From JAAOII01 sp965207945 (lineage in GTDB: Bacteria; Pseudomonadota; Gammaproteobacteria; CBDBNL01; JAAOII01), in contig OZ242303.1 of assembly GCA_965207945.1 (NCBI GenBank), positions 434,001 to 498,000 of the forward strand: 64,000 bases of DNA, written 5' to 3'. Shown here piece by piece: positions 26,865 through 34,787 of this stretch. The position numbers and the translations under genes are program-made. Position 1 is the first letter of the stretch. Each line of letters opens with the position of its first letter. Under the pieces are notes generated by a model that searched no databases, was not told the DNA's origin, and saw nothing but the letters and a program-made list of their open reading frames with translations.

Positions 26865-29066
26865 ATGAATACAAAAGAAAGAATACTAAATATAGTACAA
26901 AATAAATTTGATGACCAAGAATGGTATGACAAAAGTGAGTGGAGAACTATTATAGAGGAAATGGATTTCTATTTCCAAAAGGGCAAAGATGCTTATGATG
27001 ATTTTATTAATCATAAAATATCTAAACCGCAACTAGAACATGCTTTGAATGAAATTAAGGAAATTCAGGATATGGATGATATTAGAAGTCGTTTGGAAGA
27101 ATTAGGTTTTGATAAAAAGTTTGAACAAAAGATTGAAACTCTTGTTGCGTATCTTGATGAAAAGGCGCGGAATAAAAAGAAATGGAATGAGTATAAGCCT
27201 CCAAGGACTGTTTCAAGGAGTGGAGTGTACCAACCTTACTGGACTAAACAATTAATTAAGTTTAGTATCTATAAGGATATAAATGAGCTGAAAGGTTCTA
27301 TTCGTAATTCCATTAACTACATAAATTATCCAAAGAATAATATTAGTATTACTTCTTTAAAACAAAGAAAATTAATATCAGAGAAAGTATTAGGAACTGA
27401 ATTTAATAATGAAACTTTTTATAAAGATATTAAACAATTATTCGCTGATTATGTAGGGAAAGTTAGGAACCCTAAAAATGTCAGTGTTTTGTGTGGATAT
27501 ATGCTATGGGAGAAGGAATCTAAAAAATTATGGGATAATAAAAGCTCTTCGTCTGAATTAAATAATCAATTATCAGTTACATCAAAAAGAGATATTAATA
27601 TGAAAAAGCAACCATTAAACCAAATACTTTACGGTCCTCCAGGTACAGGTAAAACTTATGAAACCAAAGAACTGGCAGTTAATATAATTACAGGGGAGGA
27701 TGCCAAAACAAGAAAAGAGATGAATGAGATATATAACAGACTTGTTCAGGAAGGGCGAATAGAGTTTATCACCTTCCACCAAAGCTATGGATATGAGGAA
27801 TTTGTAGAGGGTATAAAACCAACATTATCTAATGGAGAAGAAAGTGAGAATTCTAATAATGAAGATATTAGCTATGAAATTAAGGATGGTATATTTAAAA
27901 AACTATGCGCAAGAGCGGAACTTGCCTCTACTCCTAATTTTATAAATGATTATAAACCTACTGATTTTGAAAGTTCAATGGTATGGAAGATAGATCTTGG
28001 ACCAGGAGGGAAACATGTAGAAGATTGTTTAAAGTACAAACGCATTTGTATAGGATGGGGTCATATAAAAGAATTGGATAAAAAGAGTGGTGAAGAATTA
28101 TTAAGGGATTCTGATGCTCTCTACAGATTTTATAGAGCTATGAACCCAGATAATAATGATTTAGTGATTGTGAGGTCTGGGTCTTTCCGTCATATTATTG
28201 CCGCAGGTATAATAGGAGAATATAAGTTTGATGAAAGTTTAGGTGAATATTGCCATACACGAGAAGTTAATTGGATTTGGAAGAAGGGTAAAAATGAAGA
28301 GATGATAGATATATATGATATTAATAATAACAATAAATTTAATAGAAGGCACGTTGTTCATAGAACTAAAATTAAGCCCTACGATTTATTTCAAAAAATC
28401 ATTTCAGATAAAAATAAAAAGGTTAATAAATCTAATAATAAAATAAATGGGGATAACAAGCAAAACTATGTCCTCATAATTGATGAAATAAATCGCGGAA
28501 ATATATCTAAGATACTTGGCGAGCTAATAACTTTGGTTGAAAAGGACAAAAGATTAGATAACAAAGAGCAGTTAAAAATAACCCTCCCATATTCAGGTGA
28601 AAGATTTGGTGTGCCCAATAATTTATATATAATTGGCACGATGAATACTGCAGATAGATCTATTGCATTTTTGGATACTGCGCTTAGAAGAAGGTTTGCA
28701 TTTAATAAAAAAGATCCACAACCTGAAATTCTTGAAAATGTAGGAGGTATAAATTTATCTAAAATGCTATCTACTATGAATAATAAGATATGCAAAGAAT
28801 TAGATAAGGGGCATAGGATTGGGCATAGTTATTTTATAAATGTTAATAACATAGAAGAACTTGCGGAAGTTTTTAGAGTTAGTATCTGCCCGTTATTAGA
28901 AGAATATTTTAATGAGGATGGGGCTAGAATATCAAAAGTTATCGGTGACCAGTTTTTGGATATGAATAACGAAGAGGATCATTCTTGGGAATGGAAGGTA
29001 GATGCTTTTTCTAAAGTAGAGAATTATAAAAAGATATATAATTCAAAGGATAAAAAGTCCAGTTAA
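26865..29066 (+). CDS. McrB-like AAA+ protein 3
   Basis: The third McrB paralogue, 733 aa from ATG 26865; the frame is open from a TTG two codons earlier. The N-terminal 245 residues are unlike those of the other two and mainly helical, with a coiled-coil-like stretch at about 50-110. Numbering below counts from the TTG: Walker A GPPGTGKT is at 259-266 and Walker B VLIIDEINR at 538-546. The core insertion (about 372-512) has MVWKIDLGPGG, NNDLVIVRSG, and CHTREVNWIWKKG. The AAA+ core is more diverged from proteins 1 and 2 than they are from each other. The mcrC gene follows after 24 bases. Confidence 0.88.
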   Translation: MNTKERILNIVQNKFDDQEWYDKSEWRTIIEEMDFYFQKGKDAYDDFINHKISKPQLEHALNEIKEIQDMDDIRSRLEELGFDKKFEQKIETLVAYLDEKARNKKKWNEYKPPRTVSRSGVYQPYWTKQLIKFSIYKDINELKGSIRNSINYINYPKNNISITSLKQRKLISEKVLGTEFNNETFYKDIKQLFADYVGKVRNPKNVSVLCGYMLWEKESKKLWDNKSSSSELNNQLSVTSKRDINMKKQPLNQILYGPPGTGKTYETKELAVNIITGEDAKTRKEMNEIYNRLVQEGRIEFITFHQSYGYEEFVEGIKPTLSNGEESENSNNEDISYEIKDGIFKKLCARAELASTPNFINDYKPTDFESSMVWKIDLGPGGKHVEDCLKYKRICIGWGHIKELDKKSGEELLRDSDALYRFYRAMNPDNNDLVIVRSGSFRHIIAAGIIGEYKFDESLGEYCHTREVNWIWKKGKNEEMIDIYDINNNNKFNRRHVVHRTKIKPYDLFQKIISDKNKKVNKSNNKINGDNKQNYVLIIDEINRGNISKILGELITLVEKDKRLDNKEQLKITLPYSGERFGVPNNLYIIGTMNTADRSIAFLDTALRRRFAFNKKDPQPEILENVGGINLSKMLSTMNNKICKELDKGHRIGHSYFINVNNIEELAEVFRVSICPLLEEYFNEDGARISKVIGDQFLDMNNEEDHSWEWKVDAFSKVENYKKIYNSKDKKSS

Positions 29067-29090
29067 CTATTAAATAATTGAATTTTTATA

Positions 29091-30551
29091 ATGCCCGATA
29101 AGCTCATCATAATAAAGGAATACGAATGGTTGTATAAAGGCGGCTCTAATGTTAAAGAAGTTGCTGGCAAAAAGTACCTTCCAGAAGAAGAATTTGAAGA
29201 ATTAAAAGTTCACATATTAAGTTATAAAGATAGGAAACAAGAAGATATTCACTCCTCACAAATAGACACTAAAAGTGATAATCAATTGCCTTTAGATGTT
29301 GGCAATGATAGATTACAAGCTCGCAACTATGTTGGCACTATACAAGTTAATCAGGATACCCAAATTCAAATTCTGCCCAAAATACATTTAGGTAAAGATA
29401 ACATTTCTAAGGAAGCAGATGAAATGGAGACCCGTAGTATTTTTATAAAAATGCTCAAGGTATATTTAGGAGAGAACTATTTACAATTTGATGATGCATC
29501 TTTGGACATAGAAGATATGCCGTTATTAGAAGTTTTCATATTTGTATTTCTTAATTTAGTTGATAAATTGATTAGACGAGGATTGGGGCGTGCTTATGTT
29601 CCTTGTGAAGATAACCTTTATTGCTTAAAGGGTAAGATAGATTTCACTAATCATTTGAGATATAACTTAGTTCATAAGGAAAGATTTTATGTTAAGTATG
29701 ACGAGTTCAGTATAGATAGACCTGTGAATAGAGTTATTAAAAAAGCTATTCAATGTGCTCAAAAAATTGCTAAGCATAGTGATAACTATCGCTTAGTAAA
29801 TAGAATTATTCCTCACTTTGATGAGGTTAGTGATGTTAAGGATTGGAAACATGAACATAAGATTAGCAATGTTGATAGGAACATTAAGGATAGCTACAAA
29901 AATGTTCTTAGCTGGGCTGAGTTAATTCTAAATAATCTTGCGCCAATAAATTGGCATGGAAAGCAGGATACAGTATCTTTGCTATTCCCGATGGAAAAAA
30001 TATTTGAGTATTATGTTACTCATGAATTGAAAAAATATATTAATGAGGAGTATTCCATGTATGGTAATAAAATTAATTTTAGTAGTCAAGGGTCAGGTAA
30101 TAGAAAAGTTATGCGGCAGGTAAAAGATGATTTTACTCACAAGTTAGTATCTTTCGCTATTAGACCTGATATGGTTGTAAAAATTAAAGATAACTCTTTT
30201 ATCTTGGATACTAAATGGAAAATATTAGACCAAGATAATTTTGATAATGGAAATAAATATGGTATTAGTCAAGCAGATATTTACCAGCTGTACTCTTATG
30301 GTAAGGTTTATCAACGAGAATCTCCCCACAATGAAGATAGAATAAGCACCGAGTTATTTTTGTTATATCCGCGCAATGAAAAATTTAATAGAGTAATTAC
30401 TTTATCGGAAGATGGGACAGATAACGGCAATGATAATAATCTTATCCTGAAAATAATCCCAGTGGATTTACCTGATTTGGAAGGTGCTAAGGAGATGATA
30501 GATATAATTTGCGATAGGCATAACCTTACAAAAGTTAAATCCGCATCTTAG
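29091..30551 (+). CDS. mcrC: McrC-like nuclease subunit
   Basis: McrC is the PD-(D/E)XK nuclease that caps McrB rings in modification-dependent (type IV) restriction. The N-terminal half (about 85-110, NYVGTIQVNQDTQIQILPKI) is the OB-like/stalk region typical of the family, followed by a helical middle part. The active site can be read as Asp360 (IRPDMVV) and Asp373-Thr-Lys375 (FILDTKWK). The length, 486 aa, is longer than E. coli McrC (about 348) but common in other McrC proteins. There is one mcrC for three mcrB-like genes, so one nuclease may serve mixed or alternative rings. Confidence 0.92.
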   Translation: MPDKLIIIKEYEWLYKGGSNVKEVAGKKYLPEEEFEELKVHILSYKDRKQEDIHSSQIDTKSDNQLPLDVGNDRLQARNYVGTIQVNQDTQIQILPKIHLGKDNISKEADEMETRSIFIKMLKVYLGENYLQFDDASLDIEDMPLLEVFIFVFLNLVDKLIRRGLGRAYVPCEDNLYCLKGKIDFTNHLRYNLVHKERFYVKYDEFSIDRPVNRVIKKAIQCAQKIAKHSDNYRLVNRIIPHFDEVSDVKDWKHEHKISNVDRNIKDSYKNVLSWAELILNNLAPINWHGKQDTVSLLFPMEKIFEYYVTHELKKYINEEYSMYGNKINFSSQGSGNRKVMRQVKDDFTHKLVSFAIRPDMVVKIKDNSFILDTKWKILDQDNFDNGNKYGISQADIYQLYSYGKVYQRESPHNEDRISTELFLLYPRNEKFNRVITLSEDGTDNGNDNNLILKIIPVDLPDLEGAKEMIDIICDRHNLTKVKSAS

Positions 30552-30573
30552 TCATGATATATTGGCTAAGAAA

Positions 30574-32304
30574 TTAAAGTTCTTCTTCAGGTATAGGAAT
30601 ACGTAATATTCTGGATATCTCTCCCTCTATCCATTTTTTTCTATCCAGATAAGTAGTATCATTCCACCCCTTTTTTTCATATTTTGTAAGATGTGTAGTA
30701 ATTCCAAATCCTGTTATTCCATCTTCACCTTTCCCTTCATCATTAAGATAATTTATTTTTAATTTTTCATTAAAAGGTTTATCACTTGCTTTAATATTTT
30801 TGCTGCCACTTAGAAGAGTTAGATTGCCCAGACGGTTAATTATTTTTTCTTTGTCAGTTATACCTTCCCATGCTTTGCTATGTTTTTTGTGATTAAATGG
30901 CAATATGTGTTCAATATGTATTTTTCTATTATCATCTTGGAGCAATAATTGCAAGTTAGAATCATATCTTCCCATGTCTACAGTAAGCAATAGTGGTTTA
31001 ATCCATTTTGTATTGTAAATATTTTCATATCTTAGAGAATCCCAAACTTTTGTAATTATATTATCATTTGTCAGCTTCTCTTCCAATGTATTATTAATAT
31101 ATTCAATAGTTTTATCCCCTTCAGATATATATTTAATAACATTAAATGATGTTTGCTTTATAGAGCTTATGGTGAGCCCCGCTATCCAGTATAAATAGTA
31201 AAAGCGTTTGATAGAGTCCGCTAATTTTTTCCAATCCATCTTGGATTTTCTTTTCTCGTTCATGTAAAAAGCAGATGTTAACATAGTTCGCCAATATATT
31301 TGATGCCTAAGGTAAATTAAAGAATTAACACTGTTATAGTTAGAGTTTCTTAATTCTTTATAACATTCCACAAATTCTTTGAGTTCGTGTAGTGCAGCCA
31401 TTGCATTATTCTGAGATTGCTCGTAAAATGGTGATTTTTTCTTATCCATCAGTGACTCATATAGCCCCTTAGGAATATCATTCTTGTATAAAAAATATGA
31501 ATAGTATAGTAGTAAATTTTCTAAGGAAACATCTAGATCATTTACCATATCCTCCAATCTAGTCCAATCGGTTTTTAGTGTGCTTCTATCTTCTTTTCTA
31601 ATGCAATTAAAAAGGTAACTTTTAATTAAATCAGAAATTGATAGGTCTAGTCCTTTAGCATTTAATGTTTGGAAAATTTGTATAGCAGTTTCCATATTCT
31701 TGCAGGTTATGATTACAACATTTACATTGTCTAGAATATAATTAATAAAATCCTTAAGTTTGGTTTTATCCTCAAAACCTTCAATTTTGTTTTGGAATAT
31801 TTGAGCTGTATTTAAAAATTTTTTTTGTGTTTTATCTTTTTTCGATAGTCTAGGACCATCTAAATTTATTTTATCAATTATTTCTTTATGAAATAATGCA
31901 TTTTCGCTATCTTGAGCTTTTAAAGTAACTCTGTCTTTATCATCATTAGAGATAAGTTCTTCTATCCTTTTAATTTTAATTGTTTTATCATCAATTTTTT
32001 GAGCAACGAACATATCTCTTAAGACACATAAAAGTATTATCAGTGTCACTAATCGTTGTTGTCCATCTATTACATCATATCGTTCTCCAGCCGCACTCTC
32101 AGTCAATACTAATGACCCTAAAAAATATCCATTCTTTTTATTATCTTTACTTTTCCATGCTTCAAACATATCATCCCATAGCTCCTCCACTTCATCATCT
32201 CCCCATGAATAAGGGCGTTGATAATCCGGTATTTCATAAAAACTATCTTGATTCCCTAAAACTCCTCTAATATTTTTTTCGTCTGTTTCAAATAATTTAG
32301 CCAT
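30574..32304 (-). CDS. GmrSD-type restriction protein (DUF262-DUF1524)
   Basis: A single-chain protein of the GmrSD family, type IV restriction enzymes known to cut glucosylated hydroxymethylcytosine DNA. The N-terminal DUF262 (ParB-like) domain shows IPDYQRPYSW (25-34) and the nucleotide-linked DGQQR (80-84). The C-terminal DUF1524 HNH nuclease shows HIEHILP (463-469) and NRLGNLTLLSGSKN (from about 490). The length, 576 aa, is usual. It converges on mcrC with only 22 bases between stops and no clear terminator. Its true target is unknown; DUF262 proteins also occur in other defence systems. Confidence 0.9.
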   Translation of the reverse strand: MAKLFETDEKNIRGVLGNQDSFYEIPDYQRPYSWGDDEVEELWDDMFEAWKSKDNKKNGYFLGSLVLTESAAGERYDVIDGQQRLVTLIILLCVLRDMFVAQKIDDKTIKIKRIEELISNDDKDRVTLKAQDSENALFHKEIIDKINLDGPRLSKKDKTQKKFLNTAQIFQNKIEGFEDKTKLKDFINYILDNVNVVIITCKNMETAIQIFQTLNAKGLDLSISDLIKSYLFNCIRKEDRSTLKTDWTRLEDMVNDLDVSLENLLLYYSYFLYKNDIPKGLYESLMDKKKSPFYEQSQNNAMAALHELKEFVECYKELRNSNYNSVNSLIYLRHQIYWRTMLTSAFYMNEKRKSKMDWKKLADSIKRFYYLYWIAGLTISSIKQTSFNVIKYISEGDKTIEYINNTLEEKLTNDNIITKVWDSLRYENIYNTKWIKPLLLTVDMGRYDSNLQLLLQDDNRKIHIEHILPFNHKKHSKAWEGITDKEKIINRLGNLTLLSGSKNIKASDKPFNEKLKINYLNDEGKGEDGITGFGITTHLTKYEKKGWNDTTYLDRKKWIEGEISRILRIPIPEEEL

Positions 32305-32420
32305 AATGTATTTTTAATTTGTCATAATATTGAAAAATCATTGTAAATCATTTTTATATTAATTTATTATGTACTATAAAATAATATTAATTAATATATT
32401 TACTAAATGAATTATTTATC

Positions 32421-32591
32421 ATGATAAGCAAGGGAGCAAAGAAAGTAGCAGTCGTAGTTGCTAAAAAGGCAGCTAAGAAAGCTGCAATTATGGTTACAAA
32501 AAAAGTGGCAATAAAAGTTGCCAAGAAGCAGGTAACTAAGGTTGCCGCCAAATCAGCGGTCAAAATTCTTAACGAAATAAAGAAAAAATGA
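32421..32591 (+). CDS. Small Lys/Ala-rich basic protein
   Basis: A 56-codon frame starts at ATG 32421 and ends at TGA 32589-32591. The product is made of repeats of the type KKVAxxVAKKAAKKA, with 18 lysines, no acidic residue until near the C-terminus, and a predicted long helix. It could be a histone H1-like DNA-binding peptide or a membrane-active peptide. No Shine-Dalgarno is seen and the upstream 116 bases are extremely AT-rich. A minus-strand frame (32387-32629) over the same DNA reads as a hydrophobic protein, and I prefer the plus frame. Confidence 0.45.
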   Translation: MISKGAKKVAVVVAKKAAKKAAIMVTKKVAIKVAKKQVTKVAAKSAVKILNEIKKK

Positions 32592-32625
32592 TTGTGAGTA
32601 GGTGTTGTATTTAAACCACTACCAA

Positions 32626-33390
32626 TCAATCTAAAATCTCTAAAATTTTATCAATAATATTTATTATGTCTGTCCTATGGGCGGGGCTAAGTATGCCAAA
32701 TATTTTCACTAAATGTAGAATCACTTCATAGTTGTTTTTATCTAATATAAACATTGCGTGTTCTTTTGCTTCTGCACTCCTGCCAATTAATGGTGGATTT
32801 GTAATAAGTTCTGATACTGGTATACAAACGTACAGCATAGGTTGGTTTCCAACTGCCCGTTGTTTTTCCTTAATAGTAATTTCGGCAATAAGGTTATACG
32901 GTTTAAAATCATAAATTAATTGAGGATACTCTGCTTTCATCATTAAAAAATTTGAACCACAAATATTTAATGTTTGATCTAGTTCAGTTCTTTTTATTTG
33001 GCAATGAGGATGATTGCTTATAAAATCTTGTTCTTTGAGCAGTTTTAATTGTGTTTTTAACTCATTAATTTTATTAGGGCTAATAACTCCCCATTTCACA
33101 AAATAATATAAATACTCAGATAGTTCAGAAAAATAATTAATCTTATTGTTATAGAGCTGAAAACTTATTGGCTTTTGATTATCAACCCCAAACTCTAATA
33201 TGTCGGTTCCATAACTAATTTGCCATTCCATATAACAGTTTTGATTAAGTGGTTTTTGTTTTGTAGCAATAGGAAGCCCATACTCAATAGGCATATTTCT
33301 TTGCTTAACTCTAGCTTTTCTAGTATGCTCAGTAATAGGAAGAAAAACCCTAATAGTTTTACTTGCCTCATGAATTTCACTAACTGACAT
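32626..33390 (-). CDS. Probable restriction partner of the NPPY methyltransferase
   Basis: A 254-residue protein that I do not recognise. It is read 21 bases after the adenine methyltransferase in the same direction, the classic place for a type II restriction enzyme, and the size is right. No convincing PD-(D/E)XK, HNH or GIY-YIG motif is visible; candidate acidic-lysine stretches are LEFGVDNQK near 68-76 and AEITIKEK near 168-175. The C-terminus (about 205-254) is helical, with HAMFILDKN. The function is inferred from position only. Confidence 0.5.
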   Translation of the reverse strand: MSVSEIHEASKTIRVFLPITEHTRKARVKQRNMPIEYGLPIATKQKPLNQNCYMEWQISYGTDILEFGVDNQKPISFQLYNNKINYFSELSEYLYYFVKWGVISPNKINELKTQLKLLKEQDFISNHPHCQIKRTELDQTLNICGSNFLMMKAEYPQLIYDFKPYNLIAEITIKEKQRAVGNQPMLYVCIPVSELITNPPLIGRSAEAKEHAMFILDKNNYEVILHLVKIFGILSPAHRTDIINIIDKILEILD

Positions 33391-33411
33391 TCTTATCTAT
33401 CTTGCTTGTCA

Positions 33412-34587
33412 TCACTCATCAACATAATGTTCCCTCAAAAACTCCTTAAAGTATTCGTCAATTTTTTCTTGGCATTCTACTTCGGAGAATATGGGCTTAT
33501 CGTAATCAGGTAAGTACTCACATAAAAAAGGATTATGTATCATTCCGTAATTCAAAAAGTAGCTGCGGTATTGTTTGAAAAGTTCATTATCAATCATCAC
33601 ATTGCAATTGCCAAAGTAGTAGGGCACTCGCTCACTAAATCTTTTGAATACATCCACATATATATAGTATTCCAATTGCTGCGGTTTAATCATAATTACA
33701 TTAGGACCTGGTCTATCAACAAAGGTGCGGTTTCTCTTTAGTGCATTAATATCTCGCTGCGTCCAGAACATTGGCACTTTTTTTGCCTGTGAGGTAAATA
33801 AATCCTTGCCATTATTACTGGGGTATTTATCCAAATAATTATCAATGTAGTCAAAGTCATTCAAGCTAAAGGTTTTATTCTTGCCAATTTTGAATCTGAA
33901 CTCTTTAATCTGTTGATAATTGGTGCCACTCTTATCCCTAATATACAAAGCAATTAATATGGGGAAGTGGGTCTTGGCAGAGTTCTGCGCAAATCTGCCA
34001 CTGCTTATTATGACGCCTTCGGTTAATTTGTAATTGTGAGTAAACTGCCTAATAATATTAAAATTAGTTGGCTTTATTAAATAGGATAGAGGATGCAAAA
34101 CACACACAACATCTGCCTTCAGCTTGTTATAGGATAGCAGGAAAGAGAAACCCAAATCCCTGGTGGCTATATCCCAATCCATATCCTTAGTCATATCACC
34201 ACCCAAGCGCTTAATGCCATTTCTTATTATGGACTTAGTATCGTTATATGGAGGGTTTCCTATTATGCAAATACTATCTTCATCTTTGAGTCCATATTGT
34301 TTTCTGCTGACATTTTTAAGGGCATTATCAACTTTGAATTCTGCTTGGATGTCATTTGCCTTAGCCACCTCAATGGCTTGAGCATCAATGTCACATCCTA
34401 TTTTGTACTGGGTAGTTTGTGAGCGGAGAAATCCGCCATAGCCGCAAGAGCTGTCCACTAAGATGGTTCTATCATTTATATGTGGAGATATGAGACGATA
34501 GACAAAATCAATGTAGAAAGGATTAGTGTAGTAGCTTCCTTGGTTAATTCTTTGCTCGCGGTTTAGATGATTTTGTTTCATAGACAA
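33412..34587 (-). CDS. DNA N6-adenine methyltransferase (NPPY type)
   Basis: An S-adenosylmethionine-dependent DNA methyltransferase. Motif I is VDSSCGYGGFL (44-54), the second acidic loop is CDIDAQAIEVAKAND (65-79), and the catalytic motif IV is GNPPY (110-114), which points to N6-adenine (or N4-cytosine) methylation. The order motif I then NPPY with a C-terminal recognition region of about 200 residues is that of gamma-class enzymes. The following gene is its likely nuclease. The recognition site cannot be read from sequence. Confidence 0.88.
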   Translation of the reverse strand: MSMKQNHLNREQRINQGSYYTNPFYIDFVYRLISPHINDRTILVDSSCGYGGFLRSQTTQYKIGCDIDAQAIEVAKANDIQAEFKVDNALKNVSRKQYGLKDEDSICIIGNPPYNDTKSIIRNGIKRLGGDMTKDMDWDIATRDLGFSFLLSYNKLKADVVCVLHPLSYLIKPTNFNIIRQFTHNYKLTEGVIISSGRFAQNSAKTHFPILIALYIRDKSGTNYQQIKEFRFKIGKNKTFSLNDFDYIDNYLDKYPSNNGKDLFTSQAKKVPMFWTQRDINALKRNRTFVDRPGPNVIMIKPQQLEYYIYVDVFKRFSERVPYYFGNCNVMIDNELFKQYRSYFLNYGMIHNPFLCEYLPDYDKPIFSEVECQEKIDEYFKEFLREHYVDE

Positions 34588-34652
34588 TATTATTTTATAA
34601 CATAGTTTGTTGCGAGCATGCCGAAGATTTTATTGCAAGAACTAGGCACTTT

Positions 34653-34680
34653 GCGGGCGCAGCGCAGCTACGCCCCTACA
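34653..34680 (+). repeat. 28-bp palindromic dispersed repeat, copy A
   Basis: A GC-rich inverted repeat (GGGCGCAGC ... GCTACGCCCC) ending CCTACA, in the 200-base gap between the methyltransferase and parE. It matches copies B and C at most positions and stands out from the AT-rich surroundings. The rest of the gap holds a TATAAT at 34743-34748, 39 bases before parE, and nothing else that I can name. Confidence 0.8.
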
Positions 34681-34787
34681 GAAACTTTATCGTTAATTTG
34701 GCATATCTGTAAAATTGTGTTTAACAAATTAATCATTCAGTTTATAATCATAATAATGCAAGTTAAAACATAGCAGCAACATAACAA

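Noticed and set aside
28466..28795. Minus-strand frames antisense to the Walker B/MNTADRS region, also at 24105-24503 and 26193-26534
   Set aside because: They recur in all three mcrB genes only because the sense sequence is conserved; the products have no independent features.
32387..32629. Minus-strand frame encoding a hydrophobic protein
   Set aside because: It starts with TTG and is antisense to a regular Lys/Ala helix frame; antisense of Lys and Ala codons (AAA/AAG, GCx) gives Phe, Leu and Ala/Ser/Cys, so hydrophobicity is expected. Not fully excluded.
15393..34787. Prophage or integrative element with att sites
   Set aside because: No integrase, phage structural gene or tRNA was seen, and no matching direct repeat was found at the two ends by eye.
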